From contig NZ_CP088252.1 of NCBI RefSeq assembly GCF_021117385.1, forward strand, positions 744,001 through 808,000: DNA of 64,000 bases. Direction: 5' to 3'. Shown here piece after piece: positions 1 through 9,630 of this stretch (positions are counted from its first letter, which is position 1; the number at the start of each line of letters is the position of its first letter). The notes under the pieces were generated by a model. That model did not search any database, had not been told where the DNA came from, and saw only the letters and a program-made list of their open reading frames with translations. The stretch comes from Frateuria soli. Its GTDB lineage: Bacteria > Pseudomonadota > Gammaproteobacteria > Xanthomonadales > Rhodanobacteraceae. Both the position numbers and the translations under genes were made by a program.

Positions 1-1092
1 GATATCTGGAACAGCCAGCCCTGGATCCGCCTGGGCGTGACGGTAATCGTGGCGCTGCTGGTCGCGATCGTGGTCCACCGGCTGGTGCGCGCGCTGCTGT
101 GGCGCGTCAGCGACGGGCATCCGATGGCGCGCGAGATGCTCAGGCAGGCGCGTTCGCCGATGGGTTGGCTGGTGCCGCTGCTGGTGCTGGTGGTGGCGCT
201 GCGTACGCGACCGGAGGCGGACCAGCTGCACATCGCGGCATCGGCCGAGCAGCTCCTGGTGATTGCCCTGATCGCGGTGGTGACCTGGCTTGGCGTGCGC
301 TGCATCAACGCCGCCGAGTTCTTCTTCACCCATCGCTTCCCGCTCGACACGAAGGACAATCTCCGCGCGCGGCGGGTGCTCACCCAGGCGCGCGTGCTGG
401 GGCGGACGGCGAGCGTGCTGCTGATCCTGATCGGGCTGGCGGCCTGCCTGATGATGATTCCCGGCGTGCGCCAGATCGGCACCAGCCTGCTCGCCTCGGC
501 GGGCCTGGCCGGACTGGCGGTGGGCCTGGCGGCCAAGCCGGTGCTGAGCAACCTGCTCGCTGGCCTGCAGATCGCCATCACCCAGCCGATCCGGCTGGAC
601 GACGTGGTGATCATCGAAGGCGAATGGGGGCGCGTCGAGGAAATCACCGGCACCTACGTGGTGGTGCGCATCTGGGACGAGCGGCGCCTGGTCGTGCCCC
701 TGAACTGGTTCATCGAAAACCCGTTCCAGAACTGGACGCGCACCAGCTCGCAACTGATCGGCACGGTCTACCTGTGGCTGGACTACCGCGTGCCGCTGGA
801 ACCGCTGCGCGAGGAGGTCAAGCGCCTGTGCAAGGAAGCGCCGCAGTGGGATGGGCGGGTCTGCGTGCTGCAGGTGACCGATGCCACCGAACGCACGCTG
901 CAGATCCGCATCCTCGCCAGTTCGGCCGACTCGGGCAGCAACTTCGACCTGCGCTGCCACGTGCGCGAAGGAATGGTCGCGTTCGTCCAGGAGCACTACC
1001 CGGAGAGCCTGCCGCGGATGCGCGCGGAAGTGGGGGAGCTGTCGGGAACGGCTGGCCGGCCTGCGTCGCAGCCTGCGAGCGAGCGTCCGTAA
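1..1092 (+). CDS. MscS-family mechanosensitive channel (5' truncated)
   Basis: Small-conductance mechanosensitive ion channel family, an inner-membrane protein that releases solutes on hypo-osmotic shock. The reading frame is open from base 1, so the start lies upstream of the window; a GTG at 37 is in frame but falls inside the protein. Several hydrophobic N-terminal segments are followed by the MscS signature: a Gly/Ala-rich pore helix (SAGLAGLAVGLAAKPVLSNL, roughly residues 155-175 counted from 37) and the beta domain (DDVVIIEGEWGRVEEITG). The C-terminal tail is short and Ala/Ser/Pro-rich. It converges on the histidine kinase gene, with a repeat element between them. The family is clear; the physiological trigger is not known. 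Confidence 0.88.
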   Translation, partial: DIWNSQPWIRLGVTVIVALLVAIVVHRLVRALLWRVSDGHPMAREMLRQARSPMGWLVPLLVLVVALRTRPEADQLHIAASAEQLLVIALIAVVTWLGVRCINAAEFFFTHRFPLDTKDNLRARRVLTQARVLGRTASVLLILIGLAACLMMIPGVRQIGTSLLASAGLAGLAVGLAAKPVLSNLLAGLQIAITQPIRLDDVVIIEGEWGRVEEITGTYVVVRIWDERRLVVPLNWFIENPFQNWTRTSSQLIGTVYLWLDYRVPLEPLREEVKRLCKEAPQWDGRVCVLQVTDATERTLQIRILASSADSGSNFDLRCHVREGMVAFVQEHYPESLPRMRAEVGELSGTAGRPASQPASERP

Positions 1093-1160
1093 GTTTCCCA
1101 CCGGCATTTCACGCGTGTGTGCGTTGGGCTGAAGCCGACCCTACAGGATGGCCATCCTAC
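1093..1160. repeat. REP-like element between convergent genes
   Basis: The gap between the MscS gene and the histidine kinase gene contains GGGCTGAAGCCGACCCTAC (about 1127-1145) followed directly by the palindrome AGGATGGCCATCCT. It resembles the GTAGGGTSGGCTNNAGCC element near 24460-24525. The kinase TAG stop (complement of 1157-1159) falls inside the element. It may act as a transcript-end hairpin for both genes. Confidence 0.5.
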
Positions 1161-2512
1161 GGGGCGCGCAGCGCCAGCCGCGCATGCAGCCGGCCGGCGC
1201 GGAGTTCGAAGCGCAGGTCCATGCCGAGCGCCTCGGCCGCCGCATGGGCGAGCGCGAGCCCCAGGCCCGCGTGGCCGGCATGCGGTGGTTGCTTGCGCCA
1301 GAAGCGCTGGCCGAAACGCGCGAGGTCCGCGGGTTCCAGCCCGGGCGCGGCGTTGCTGATGCGCAGGCTGTCCCTATCCAGGTCGACCTCCACGGTGTCG
1401 CCCTCCGGCGCGTAGGCGCAGGCGTTGCCGAGCAGGTTGCCCAGCACCACTTCCAGCAGGGCAGGATCCGTGTGCAGATGCGCCGGTGGCGTGCCCTCCA
1501 CTTTCAGCACCAGGCCGCGCGCGGCGGCACGGGCACGGTGGCGCTGGAGCTGGCGTTCGAGCCACGAAGCCAGTTCCAGCGGCTGGCGTTGCGGGTGTTC
1601 CAGGCCGGACTGCAGGCGGGTGAGCAACAGCAGCGCGGCAACCGTCGCCTCGAGTTCGGCGCCGATCTGGCCGATCTCGCCAAGGATCTGGCCCAGCTCC
1701 CGCCCGCTCGGATAGCGGGCTTCCACCTCCGCCAGCGCGCGCAGTTCGGCCAGCCGCGTGCGGGTTTCGTGGGCCAGGCCACTGGCGAACTGGCGCTCGC
1801 GGGCGAGGCCGTCGTCCATCCGCGCCAGCACGTCGTTGAAGCGCGCCACCAGCGGGTCGAGTTCACGCGTGCCGCTGGCAGGCAGGCGCTGGCCGGGAGC
1901 GTGCGGGCCGATGTCGCGCATGCGCTCGACCAGGGCGCGCACCGGCTTCAGGCCGCGCCGCACGATCAGCGGCACGGCCACCAGCGCGACCAGCAGCGCC
2001 AGCGCCGGGCTCAGCACGAGGATCCAGTCCAGCGTGGTCAGCAGGCGGTCGAACGCGCTGCGGTCCTGCATGAACAGCAGGGCGCAGTGGCGCGTGGGCG
2101 GATGGGTGGCCGAGGGCTCCTGGAAGGCGAACATCACCGCGCCCAGCCGTCGGGCTCCCCGATGCACGTTGACGAAGCGCGGCGTGGCTCCGGCGGATTC
2201 CGGCCAACCGGCGGCCAGCGCCGGCGGCGGTGGCGTGCTGCGCTGGGTCGGCATGCCCTCGCAGCGCAGCTCGTACCACGCGCCATCGCTTCCGCCGAGC
2301 AGTCCGGCGGGCCCCTGCGGTTCCCCGACCGCCTGTTCGATCTCCACCACCGTGGTCAGCGCCTGCGCCTGGGTCAGCAGGTTCTCGCGGTAACGGCTTT
2401 CCATCGCATGGTCGATGCGCCAGTCCATCAGCAGCGCGCCGCCGCCGAGCAGGGCCAGGCTGGTGCCCACCAGCAGCAAGGTGATGCGCGCGGCGAGCGA
2501 GGGCGGTTTCAC
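1157..2512 (-). CDS. Two-component sensor histidine kinase
   Basis: Membrane histidine kinase of 451 aa. Membrane segments lie at about residues 8-30 and 163-184 and enclose a periplasmic sensor region of about 130 aa. HAMP and HisKA follow with the phospho-acceptor at His248 (FASGLAHETRTRLAEL). The H-box has Arg where most kinases have Pro after the HELRT core. The ATPase domain shows the N-box (GNLLGNACAYA) and a G-box (GLGLALAHAAAEALG). The GTG start overlaps the stop of the upstream response-regulator gene (GTGA), so the two are translationally coupled. This start puts the first membrane helix at the N-terminus, and a longer frame upstream would run through the regulator gene. The QseC/PmrB-like class is inferred; the signal is unknown. 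Confidence 0.9.
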   Translation of the reverse strand: MKPPSLAARITLLLVGTSLALLGGGALLMDWRIDHAMESRYRENLLTQAQALTTVVEIEQAVGEPQGPAGLLGGSDGAWYELRCEGMPTQRSTPPPPALAAGWPESAGATPRFVNVHRGARRLGAVMFAFQEPSATHPPTRHCALLFMQDRSAFDRLLTTLDWILVLSPALALLVALVAVPLIVRRGLKPVRALVERMRDIGPHAPGQRLPASGTRELDPLVARFNDVLARMDDGLARERQFASGLAHETRTRLAELRALAEVEARYPSGRELGQILGEIGQIGAELEATVAALLLLTRLQSGLEHPQRQPLELASWLERQLQRHRARAAARGLVLKVEGTPPAHLHTDPALLEVVLGNLLGNACAYAPEGDTVEVDLDRDSLRISNAAPGLEPADLARFGQRFWRKQPPHAGHAGLGLALAHAAAEALGMDLRFELRAGRLHARLALRAP

Positions 2513-3174
2513 GGGATCAGGTAGCCGGCGCCGCGACGGGTTTCGATCAGGCCGGCCAGACCGGCGGCGTCGAGCTTGCGGCGCAGGCCGAACACCAGTA
2601 CCTCGACGCTGCGGTCGGAGACGTCGCTGTCGCTGCCGGCGGTGCGCTCGAGGATTTCCTGCCGGGTGAATGCGCGCCCGCGATGGCGCAACAGCAGGCC
2701 AAGCACGGCAAATTCGCGCGGCGTGAGCGGCAGCGGCTGGCCGTCCACGCTGGCACGCTGGGCCAGCGGGTCCCACGCCAGCGCGCCCAGGACCAGTACC
2801 ACCGGCTGCGCCTGCAGCGGCCGGCGCGCCAGGGCGTGCAGGCGCGCCACCAGTTCATCGAAGGCGAAGGGCTTGACCAGGTAGTCGTCGGCGCCGGCGT
2901 TGAGCGCCTCGATGCGGTCGCCTACCTGGTCGCGGGCGGACAGCACCAGCAGGCGCGGGCGACGGCCGCCCGGCGGCAGGTTGCGCAGCACGCCCAGCCC
3001 GTCCAGGCGCGGCAGCATCAGGTCCAGCACCACCAGGTCGTAGTCGTAGGCGGCCAGGAAACCCTTGGCCGCGACCCCGTCGGCCGCCGCGTCGACCGTG
3101 AAGCCGGCGCCCCGCAGGCCGTGCTGCAGGGTCGTGCGCAGGCGTTCGGAGTCTTCCACCAGCAGGAGTTTCAT
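2509..3174 (-). CDS. OmpR-family response regulator
   Basis: A 221-aa DNA-binding regulator partnered with the kinase encoded just downstream. The receiver domain starts MKLLLVEDSERLR, with acidic residues E7/D8, phospho-acceptor D51 (VVLDLMLPRLDG) and the switch lysine in DDYLVKPF. The C-terminal winged helix contains LTPREFAVLGLLLRHRGRAF and ends RRGAGYLIP. The ATG at 3174 was chosen because the receiver beta-1 strand begins there; an in-frame extension to 3243 adds 23 residues unlike the family. It is transcribed away from rng across a roughly 140-bp gap. The length and domain order suit the QseB/PmrA group, but the regulon cannot be told from this window. Confidence 0.92.
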   Translation of the reverse strand: MKLLLVEDSERLRTTLQHGLRGAGFTVDAAADGVAAKGFLAAYDYDLVVLDLMLPRLDGLGVLRNLPPGGRRPRLLVLSARDQVGDRIEALNAGADDYLVKPFAFDELVARLHALARRPLQAQPVVLVLGALAWDPLAQRASVDGQPLPLTPREFAVLGLLLRHRGRAFTRQEILERTAGSDSDVSDRSVEVLVFGLRRKLDAAGLAGLIETRRGAGYLIP

Positions 3175-3261
3175 GGGGGCGGAGTCTACCCAGTGGGCGG
3201 TCCTCGCGCCTGCCTGCCGGGCGGCGCCGTGAAGCCGAGCCATGCCCCGTGCGCTGGCGCA

Positions 3262-3291
3262 TCGACAGTTTCATCGCCCACCCGCTATAAA
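3262..3291 (+). promoter_or_regulatory. Candidate sigma-70 promoter of rng
   Basis: TCGACA (3262-3267) and TATAAA (3286-3291) are separated by 18 bp; each differs from consensus at one position. They lie just upstream of the rng start, giving a very short leader. Read by eye only. Confidence 0.5.
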
Positions 3292-3314
3292 GACACAGAT
3301 CAACGGGGGTGGGT

Positions 3315-4802
3315 GTGAGCGAAGAGATCCTGATCAACGTGACGCCCCGTGAGACCCGCGTGGGCGTGGTCGAGAACGGCATGCTGCAGGAGGTGCACGT
3401 CGAGCGTGCCTCCCGGCGCGGCTACGTCGGCAACGTCTACAAGGGCCGCGTGCAGCGGGTGATGCCGGGCATGCAGGCGGTGTTCGTGGAAATCGGCCTG
3501 GAGCGGGCGGCGTTCCTGCACGCCTCGGACATCGTTCGCCCGCCGCTGCCCGAGGGCGCCGAGGTACACGGCAACGGCCACGCGCCCTCGATCAGCGAGC
3601 TGGTCCACGAGGGCCAGGAAATCGTGGTGCAGGTGGTCAAGGACCCGATCGGGACCAAGGGCGCACGGCTGTCCACCCACCTGTCGATTCCCTCCCGCTA
3701 CCTGGTGCTGCTGCCGCACGCGCGCACGCTGGGCATCTCCGCGCGGATCGATGACGAGGCCGAGCGGGCGCGTCTGAAGGACGTGCTTGGCGGCCTCATC
3801 GGCGAGGACGGAACCGGTACCAGCCGGCTCGGCTACATCGTGCGCACCAACGCCGAAGGGCAATCGGCCGAGTCGCTGGCCTTCGACGTGACCTACCTCA
3901 GCAAGGTCTGGCGCGTGGTGCAGGAGAACATCGCCAAGGCCAAGGTGGGTGAGCGGGTCTACGAGGAGCTTTCGCTGCCGCTGCGCAGCCTGCGCGACAT
4001 GCTCACCGAGGACATCGAGAAGGTGCGCGTGGATTCGCGCGAGACGCACGAGAAAGTGGTCAAGTTCGTGCACAAGTTCATGCCGAGCCTGGACGACCGC
4101 ATCGAGCACTACACCGGCGAGCGGCCGATCTTCGATCTCTATGGCGTGGAGGACGAGATCCAGCGCGCGATGAAAAAGGAGGTTCCGCTGAAATCCGGCG
4201 GTTACCTGATCGTCGACCAGACCGAGGCGATGACCACGATCGACGTCAACACCGGTGGCTACCTCGGCACGCGCAACCTGGAGGAGACCGTCTACCGCAC
4301 CAACCTGGAAGCCGCGCAGGCGGCGGCGCGGCAGCTGCGCCTGCGCAACCTGGGCGGCATCATCATCATCGATTTCATCGACATGAACGACGAGGAGCAC
4401 CGTCGCCAGGTGATCCGCATGCTCGAGAAAGGCCTCTCGCGTGACCACGCCAAGACCACGGTCTATCCGATGTCCGCGCTGGGGCTGGTGGAAATGACCC
4501 GCAAGCGCACCACCGAGAGCCTCGAGCGCCAGCTGTGCGAGCCGTGCCCGGCCTGCGGCGGACGCGGCACGATCAAGACCGCCGAGACGGTCACCTATGA
4601 AATCTTCCGCGAGATCACCCGCGCGGTGCGCCAGTTCAACGCCGAAAAGCTGCTCGTGATGGCCAGCCCCAAAGTCGTCTCGCGCATCCTCGAAGAGGAG
4701 TCGGCGGCGGTGGCCGAACTGGAGGAGTTCATCTCCAAGAGCATACGCTTCCAGCCGGAAGAGCATTACTCGCAGGAACAATTCGATGTGGTCTTGCTGT
4801 AA
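3315..4802 (+). CDS. rng: Ribonuclease G
   Basis: Endoribonuclease of the RNase E/G family, about 495 aa. It matures the 5' end of 16S rRNA and takes part in mRNA decay in the cytoplasm. The N-terminus (SEEILINVTPRETRVGVVENG) and S1-type region (RRGYVGNVYKGRV) match the family. The catalytic DNase-I-like part contains the DVNTGGY loop and IIIIDFIDM. The Zn-link cysteines are in CEPCPACGGRG. A GTG at 3315 is preferred because it aligns with the usual RNase G N-terminus; an in-frame GTG at 3309 adds two residues. Downstream, yhdP begins 39 bp later, the same order as rng-yhdP-tldD in Escherichia coli. No C-terminal degradosome scaffold is present, which separates it from RNase E. Confidence 0.95.
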   Translation: MSEEILINVTPRETRVGVVENGMLQEVHVERASRRGYVGNVYKGRVQRVMPGMQAVFVEIGLERAAFLHASDIVRPPLPEGAEVHGNGHAPSISELVHEGQEIVVQVVKDPIGTKGARLSTHLSIPSRYLVLLPHARTLGISARIDDEAERARLKDVLGGLIGEDGTGTSRLGYIVRTNAEGQSAESLAFDVTYLSKVWRVVQENIAKAKVGERVYEELSLPLRSLRDMLTEDIEKVRVDSRETHEKVVKFVHKFMPSLDDRIEHYTGERPIFDLYGVEDEIQRAMKKEVPLKSGGYLIVDQTEAMTTIDVNTGGYLGTRNLEETVYRTNLEAAQAAARQLRLRNLGGIIIIDFIDMNDEEHRRQVIRMLEKGLSRDHAKTTVYPMSALGLVEMTRKRTTESLERQLCEPCPACGGRGTIKTAETVTYEIFREITRAVRQFNAEKLLVMASPKVVSRILEEESAAVAELEEFISKSIRFQPEEHYSQEQFDVVLL

Positions 4803-4841
4803 GCGAAGGATTGCCCGCAACGCCGGCCGGGACGGAACGAG

Positions 4842-7800
4842 GTGAACGCGCGCTGGCAACAGCGCCTGCACGTGGCACTGCGCGCCCTCGGCTGGGGCGC
4901 CGGCATCACGGTGGTCACGCTGGCGGTGCTGGTGGCGCTGGCGCAGTTGCTGCTGCCGCTGCTGGCCCGCCATCCGCAATGGGTGGCCGCACGGCTTTCC
5001 GAGCGGCTGCACCGGCCGGTGAGCTTCGCCTCGATGGAAGGCCATTGGCGCGGTTCCGGCCCGCTGTTCGTGATGCGCGACGTCACCGTTGGCCCGGGTC
5101 CCGGCGGCGGCAGCCCGCTGCACCTGCCCGAGTCGGAACTGAAGATCGATTTCGGCGCCTGGCTGCTGCCTTCGCGGCACATGCTCGACCTGCGCGCGCG
5201 CGGCCTGGAACTGGACCTGAGCCACGATGCGCAGGGTCGCTGGCATGTCCACGGCATTGGCGGCCCCGGGGGCGGTGCCCGGCAGGACTTCTCGATGGGA
5301 CCGGTCTCGCTGGGCCTCTGGCTGCGCGACCTGCGGCTGATCGTCACCGACGAGGCCAGCGGACATCGCTACGCGGTGCGCGCCGACCAGTTGCGGCTGA
5401 GCCGGCAGGGCAGCCGCGTGCGCTTCGGCGTACTGCTGCACCGCGAAGGCACCCGTGGCCTGTGGCGTGGCGCGGGCAGTTTCCGCGAAGACGGCAGCGA
5501 GGGGCGGCTATGGGTCGCCGGCGACCGGCTCGACCTGCGCACGCTGCTGGGCGACGTCGCGCTGGACCGTTACGCGGCCAAACGTGGTACCGGCAGCGTT
5601 GCCGCCTGGCTGGACTGGAAGGACCGCAGGGTCGTGCGCGCCACCGTGCGCTTCGAACTTGCCGACCTCGCCGTCGCCGGCCCCGCGGGAACCGCCAGCG
5701 TGCCGGCCCTGCGTGGCCTGGCGGGAATCAGCCGCAGCGCCGACGGTTACGAGGTCCGCTATGCCGACGACCGCGGCGGTGCACTGGCGCTGGCTTTGCA
5801 CCAACCGGACGGCGCGATGCGCGTTGGCGTGGCGGCGCGCGATCTCGACCTCGCACCGCTGTTGCCGTGGCTGGCGCTCAGGCCTGGCCTGGCACCGTCG
5901 CTTGGCGCCTGGCTCGGTGGCGGGCATCCGCACGTCCTGTTGAAGCAGGCGGCGCTGCAGTGGTCGCGCGCCGACGGCGTGCTGGGGTTGCAGGCGTCAT
6001 TCTCGAACGCAGGCATCGACGCGGTCGGCAAGCTGCCCGGCATCAGCCGGCTCGCCGGCACGCTGCGCGGCGACGCGCGGGGCTTTGCGCTCGAGCTGCC
6101 GGCGCAGGCCACCGTGGTCGATTTCACCCCCGGCTTCCGCGAGCCATTCGTGTTGCCGCGGCTGGGCGGCACCATCGCGGCGTGGCACGCCGATGGGGCC
6201 TGGCACCTGGGCGTCGACCCGCTGGCGTTCCAGGGCGAGGGCTTTGCCGGCAGCGCGCGCGGCATGATCGCATGGCCGGACGACGGCGGGCGTCCCTTCC
6301 TGGAGCTGTACGCACACATCGACCACGCGCAGGTGCAGGCGGCCAAGCTGTTCTGGCCGCTCGACTCCATGTCGCCGCACTCGATCGAATGGCTCGACCG
6401 CGCCCTGGTCGCCGGAACGGTGGACGAGGGCGACCTGGTCGTGCGGGGCAACCTGGCCGACTGGCCGTTCCGCCACAACGAAGGCCGCTTCGAGGCGCAT
6501 GCGCGGATCAGCGGCCTGACCTTCGACTACGGCGAGGACTGGCCGCAGGCCACCGGGCTGTCGGTCGAGGCCAGCTTCGTCGACAACGGCATGCTGGCCG
6601 AGGCTCGGGGCGGCGAGTCGCTGGGCATCAAGATCGATCGTGCGGTCGCGCTGATCCCGGACTTTTCCGACACCACGGTCGATCTGAACGTGCAGGGCAA
6701 CGGCAGCGGCGCCAGCCTGATGAAGTTCGTGCGCCAGAGCCCGATCGCACGCGAGCAGGCCGACACACTGGCCAAACTCCGCCTCGGCGGCAGCGGTGCG
6801 TTCGGCCTCCACCTGTCGCTGCCGGTGAAGGACCCCGGCGCGCTGCGGCTGGACGGCAGCGCCCGGCTCACCGATGCGGACGTGGATGCTCCGGAGTGGA
6901 AGCTGAAGCTGGACAAGCTGACCGGACCGGTCAGCTTCGACGCGCACGGGGTGCACGCCGGTCCGCTCACCGGCGGTTTCCGCGGACAGCCCTCGTCGCT
7001 GGACCTTGCGATCGCCGATGCGACCGGCCAGCCTGGCACCGTGCTCTCGGCGCGACTGCAGGGACGCTACGCCATCGCCGAGCTGGTGCAGGGCTTCTCG
7101 CAACTCCAGTGGCTGGGTGCGGCGGCCGAGGGACGCAGCGACTACACGCTGGGCTTCGACATCACCCGTGGCGGTGGTGGTGCGCCGCTGCAGACGCTCA
7201 GTGCCGACAGCACGCTCGCGGGCACCACGTTGAAGCTGCCGGTGCCGTTGTCCAAGCCGGCCGATGCCGTGCTGCCCTTGCACCTGACCCTGGGCGTGCC
7301 GGTGGAGAACGCTCGCCTGGACGTGGCGCTTGGCGAAGTGTTGCGCGCGCGCTTCCGCCTGCCGGCGGGCGACACCCAGCCGCTGGCCGGGGCGATCGCA
7401 TTCGGCACCGCCATGCCCGACCGCCTGCCGGACAAGGGCCTGCGCATCCGCGGACATGCCGCGGCGCTCGACGTGTCCGGCTGGGTGCAGCATGCGGTGG
7501 CCGGCAGCAGCAGCGATGGCCCGGGGCTCGAGAGCATCGATGCCCGGGCCGACCGCGCGCTGGTGTTCGAGCATGATTTCCCCGACATGCATATCAAGGC
7601 CATGCCCGGCACCGACGGGTTGGCCATCGACGCGGACAGTCCCGCGCTCGCCGGCCATGTCGACGTGCCGGCAACCGACCTGCGCAAGCGCGGCATCACC
7701 GCCCGCCTGCAGCGGCTGTACTGGCCGCAGTCGGCGCCCCCACCCGTCGCCGGCAAGTCCTCGGCGGAGCCGGCCAGGGGCGCCACACCGGCCACGACCG

Positions 7801-8756
7801 AAAATGGCGCGGAGCGATCCGCCGGGCCTGCCGCCGATCCGGCCGCGACCGGTATCGACCCCGCCTCGCTGCCGCCTTTCCACCTGTGGATCGGCGACCT
7901 GCGCCTGGGCACCGCCCGGCTCGGCGAGGCGCGCCTGGAAACCTGGCCGACTGCGCAGGGTATGCACATCGACCAGCTGCGCGCGCTGTCCAAGAGCGTG
8001 CAGCTCAACGCCAGCGGCGACTGGAAAGGTACTGCCCAGGCCAGCCACACGCACATGCGCATCGACTTCGCCGCACAGAACCTGGGCAGCATGCTCACCG
8101 CCTTCGGGTACGAGGGCCTGTTCAGCGGCGGCAAGACGCACGCGGTGCTGGATGCGAGCTGGCCCGGCGCACCCACATCGTTCGCACTGGCCAACTTGAA
8201 CGGCACCTTGTCGGTCGATGTCAGCCATGGCCGTATCCCCGAAGTGGCGCCCGGCATGGGCCGCCTGTTCGGCCTGGTGTCCGTGGCCGAGTTGCCGCGA
8301 CGCCTGACGCTCGACTTCGGCGACGTGTTCGGCAAGGGCTTCGCGTTCGATTCGATCAAGGGCGACTTCCGCTTTGGCGACGGCAACGCCTGGACCGACA
8401 ACCTGAAAATGCGCGGCCCCGCTGCCGACATCGACATTCACGGTCGCACCGGCCTGCGCGCACGCGATTACGACCAGCAGGTCTATGTCGTGCCGCACGT
8501 GGGCAACAGCCTGCCGGTGGTCGGCGCCGTGGTCGCCGGGCCGGTCGGCGCCGCCGCGGGCTTCGCCGTGCAGGGGCTGCTCGGCAAGGGACTGAACAAG
8601 GCCGCCAGCGCGCGCTACCACGTCACCGGCAGCTGGGACAAACCGGTGTTCACGCTGGTGGAAAAGCGGGAGCTGCCCGCCACCCCTGCACCGGCGGCCT
8701 CGAGCCCGCCGCCGCCTCCCGTCCATCCGGCTGCCGCCGCTTCCTCGCCGCGCTGA
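4842..8756 (+). CDS. yhdP: YhdP-family AsmA-like envelope protein
   Basis: A 1304-aa bitopic protein with one N-terminal membrane helix (about residues 17-42) and a very long periplasmic portion. It belongs to the YhdP/AsmA-like bridge proteins, which in E. coli help move phospholipids between inner and outer membrane. The C-terminal DUF3971/AsmA-like core is recognisable (GMGRLFGLVSVAELPRRL, then DFGDVFGKGFAFDSIKGDF). It starts with GTG after an ACGAGG ribosome site. Around residues 963-1010 lies a Pro/Ala/Glu-rich low-complexity stretch that looks like a spacer inserted between beta-sheet modules. It is probably cotranscribed with rng. Long open frames on the opposite strand are composition artefacts. 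Confidence 0.93.
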   Translation: MNARWQQRLHVALRALGWGAGITVVTLAVLVALAQLLLPLLARHPQWVAARLSERLHRPVSFASMEGHWRGSGPLFVMRDVTVGPGPGGGSPLHLPESELKIDFGAWLLPSRHMLDLRARGLELDLSHDAQGRWHVHGIGGPGGGARQDFSMGPVSLGLWLRDLRLIVTDEASGHRYAVRADQLRLSRQGSRVRFGVLLHREGTRGLWRGAGSFREDGSEGRLWVAGDRLDLRTLLGDVALDRYAAKRGTGSVAAWLDWKDRRVVRATVRFELADLAVAGPAGTASVPALRGLAGISRSADGYEVRYADDRGGALALALHQPDGAMRVGVAARDLDLAPLLPWLALRPGLAPSLGAWLGGGHPHVLLKQAALQWSRADGVLGLQASFSNAGIDAVGKLPGISRLAGTLRGDARGFALELPAQATVVDFTPGFREPFVLPRLGGTIAAWHADGAWHLGVDPLAFQGEGFAGSARGMIAWPDDGGRPFLELYAHIDHAQVQAAKLFWPLDSMSPHSIEWLDRALVAGTVDEGDLVVRGNLADWPFRHNEGRFEAHARISGLTFDYGEDWPQATGLSVEASFVDNGMLAEARGGESLGIKIDRAVALIPDFSDTTVDLNVQGNGSGASLMKFVRQSPIAREQADTLAKLRLGGSGAFGLHLSLPVKDPGALRLDGSARLTDADVDAPEWKLKLDKLTGPVSFDAHGVHAGPLTGGFRGQPSSLDLAIADATGQPGTVLSARLQGRYAIAELVQGFSQLQWLGAAAEGRSDYTLGFDITRGGGGAPLQTLSADSTLAGTTLKLPVPLSKPADAVLPLHLTLGVPVENARLDVALGEVLRARFRLPAGDTQPLAGAIAFGTAMPDRLPDKGLRIRGHAAALDVSGWVQHAVAGSSSDGPGLESIDARADRALVFEHDFPDMHIKAMPGTDGLAIDADSPALAGHVDVPATDLRKRGITARLQRLYWPQSAPPPVAGKSSAEPARGATPATTENGAERSAGPAADPAATGIDPASLPPFHLWIGDLRLGTARLGEARLETWPTAQGMHIDQLRALSKSVQLNASGDWKGTAQASHTHMRIDFAAQNLGSMLTAFGYEGLFSGGKTHAVLDASWPGAPTSFALANLNGTLSVDVSHGRIPEVAPGMGRLFGLVSVAELPRRLTLDFGDVFGKGFAFDSIKGDFRFGDGNAWTDNLKMRGPAADIDIHGRTGLRARDYDQQVYVVPHVGNSLPVVGAVVAGPVGAAAGFAVQGLLGKGLNKAASARYHVTGSWDKPVFTLVEKRELPATPAPAASSPPPPPVHPAAAASSPR

Positions 8757-8849
8757 CGGCGCTCCGGTGGCGCGGGCGGCGAGGCGGGCCCATCGTCATG
8801 GACGGGCACGCCCCGGCATTCCTGGCGCGATCGACATGACCAAACCGGT

Positions 8850-9491
8850 TCAGCGGACCCGGAACATGGGGGCCGTTGCCGCCGGCAGGTAACTGGTCCG
8901 GCCGACCCGGCGGACGTGGGCAAGCAGGCCCTCCTCGGCGCGACGGGCCTTCTGCCAGTCCTCACGGGTGAAGGTGAACTCGCCGACCGGGCAGCCGCGC
9001 AATCCGGCTTCGACCGCGCGCAGGCGGCAATAGTCCAGGTAACTGTCCACCTCGCCGCGAAGCTTCGGCCAGGCCGCATCGAGCAGGATCGCATCGTCCA
9101 GTCGCCCGACCCGTGTGGCCTGTTGCGGGATCAGCTCATGCTTGCCATGGATGTAACCCACCACCACGCGGGCGGGTGCGATGGCCTCGTTGGCGGCCTG
9201 CCAGGTCGCGTCGCGGATCATCCGCTCGACCGCCCCGGCCAGCTGCAGGCGTTGCTCGATGCCTGCCTCGCAGCGCTCGCTCGATGAGCGATCCCGCAGC
9301 TCACGCCAGGCGGCGACCAGTTGTTCACGCTGCAGGGGCTCATGCTGCAATCGACGAAGCAACTGGTTGAAGCGCGCCAGCGCTTTGGTGCGCACGAAAC
9401 GGCCGGGCCGGCGGTGCCGCGCCCGTGGTGACGACGGCGCCTGCAGGGCGGCCGGCAAGGGAAGAAGTGAGGTGGTGAACTGGGCATTCAT
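8850..9491 (-). CDS. DUF1232/YkvA-like protein
   Basis: A 213-aa protein without a signal peptide. Residues about 100-160 (VVVGYIHGKHELIPQQATR, then GRLDDAILLDAAWPKL) resemble the DUF1232/YkvA-type motif of a 'DLIPD'-like turn followed by GxLDDA. The N-terminal half is basic and may be helical. The ATG at 9491 follows a good ribosome site (GGAGAG); an in-frame start at 9575 is less likely. It is divergent from the winged-helix/TPR regulator with 139 bp between the starts, so the regulator may control it. The pair sits between yhdP and tldD, which are adjacent in E. coli. The family link is by eye and no function can be given. Confidence 0.6.
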   Translation of the reverse strand: MNAQFTTSLLPLPAALQAPSSPRARHRRPGRFVRTKALARFNQLLRRLQHEPLQREQLVAAWRELRDRSSSERCEAGIEQRLQLAGAVERMIRDATWQAANEAIAPARVVVGYIHGKHELIPQQATRVGRLDDAILLDAAWPKLRGEVDSYLDYCRLRAVEAGLRGCPVGEFTFTREDWQKARRAEEGLLAHVRRVGRTSYLPAATAPMFRVR

Positions 9492-9630
9492 GGCGTCTCT
9501 CCGATGGGTGGGCGTGCCGCGGCTGGCGGCGTGGTGCAGGTTCCACCGGCAGAGCGTTTGAGTCATGATGGACATGCGAGGCTTGCACGAGCGAACACCG
9601 AGGTTTGTGTGATCGCCTGAGGGTTTCCCG

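Noticed and set aside
3300-8726. Long minus-strand open frames opposite rng and yhdP
   Set aside because: Same composition artefact. The plus-strand proteins carry recognised family motifs along their whole length.
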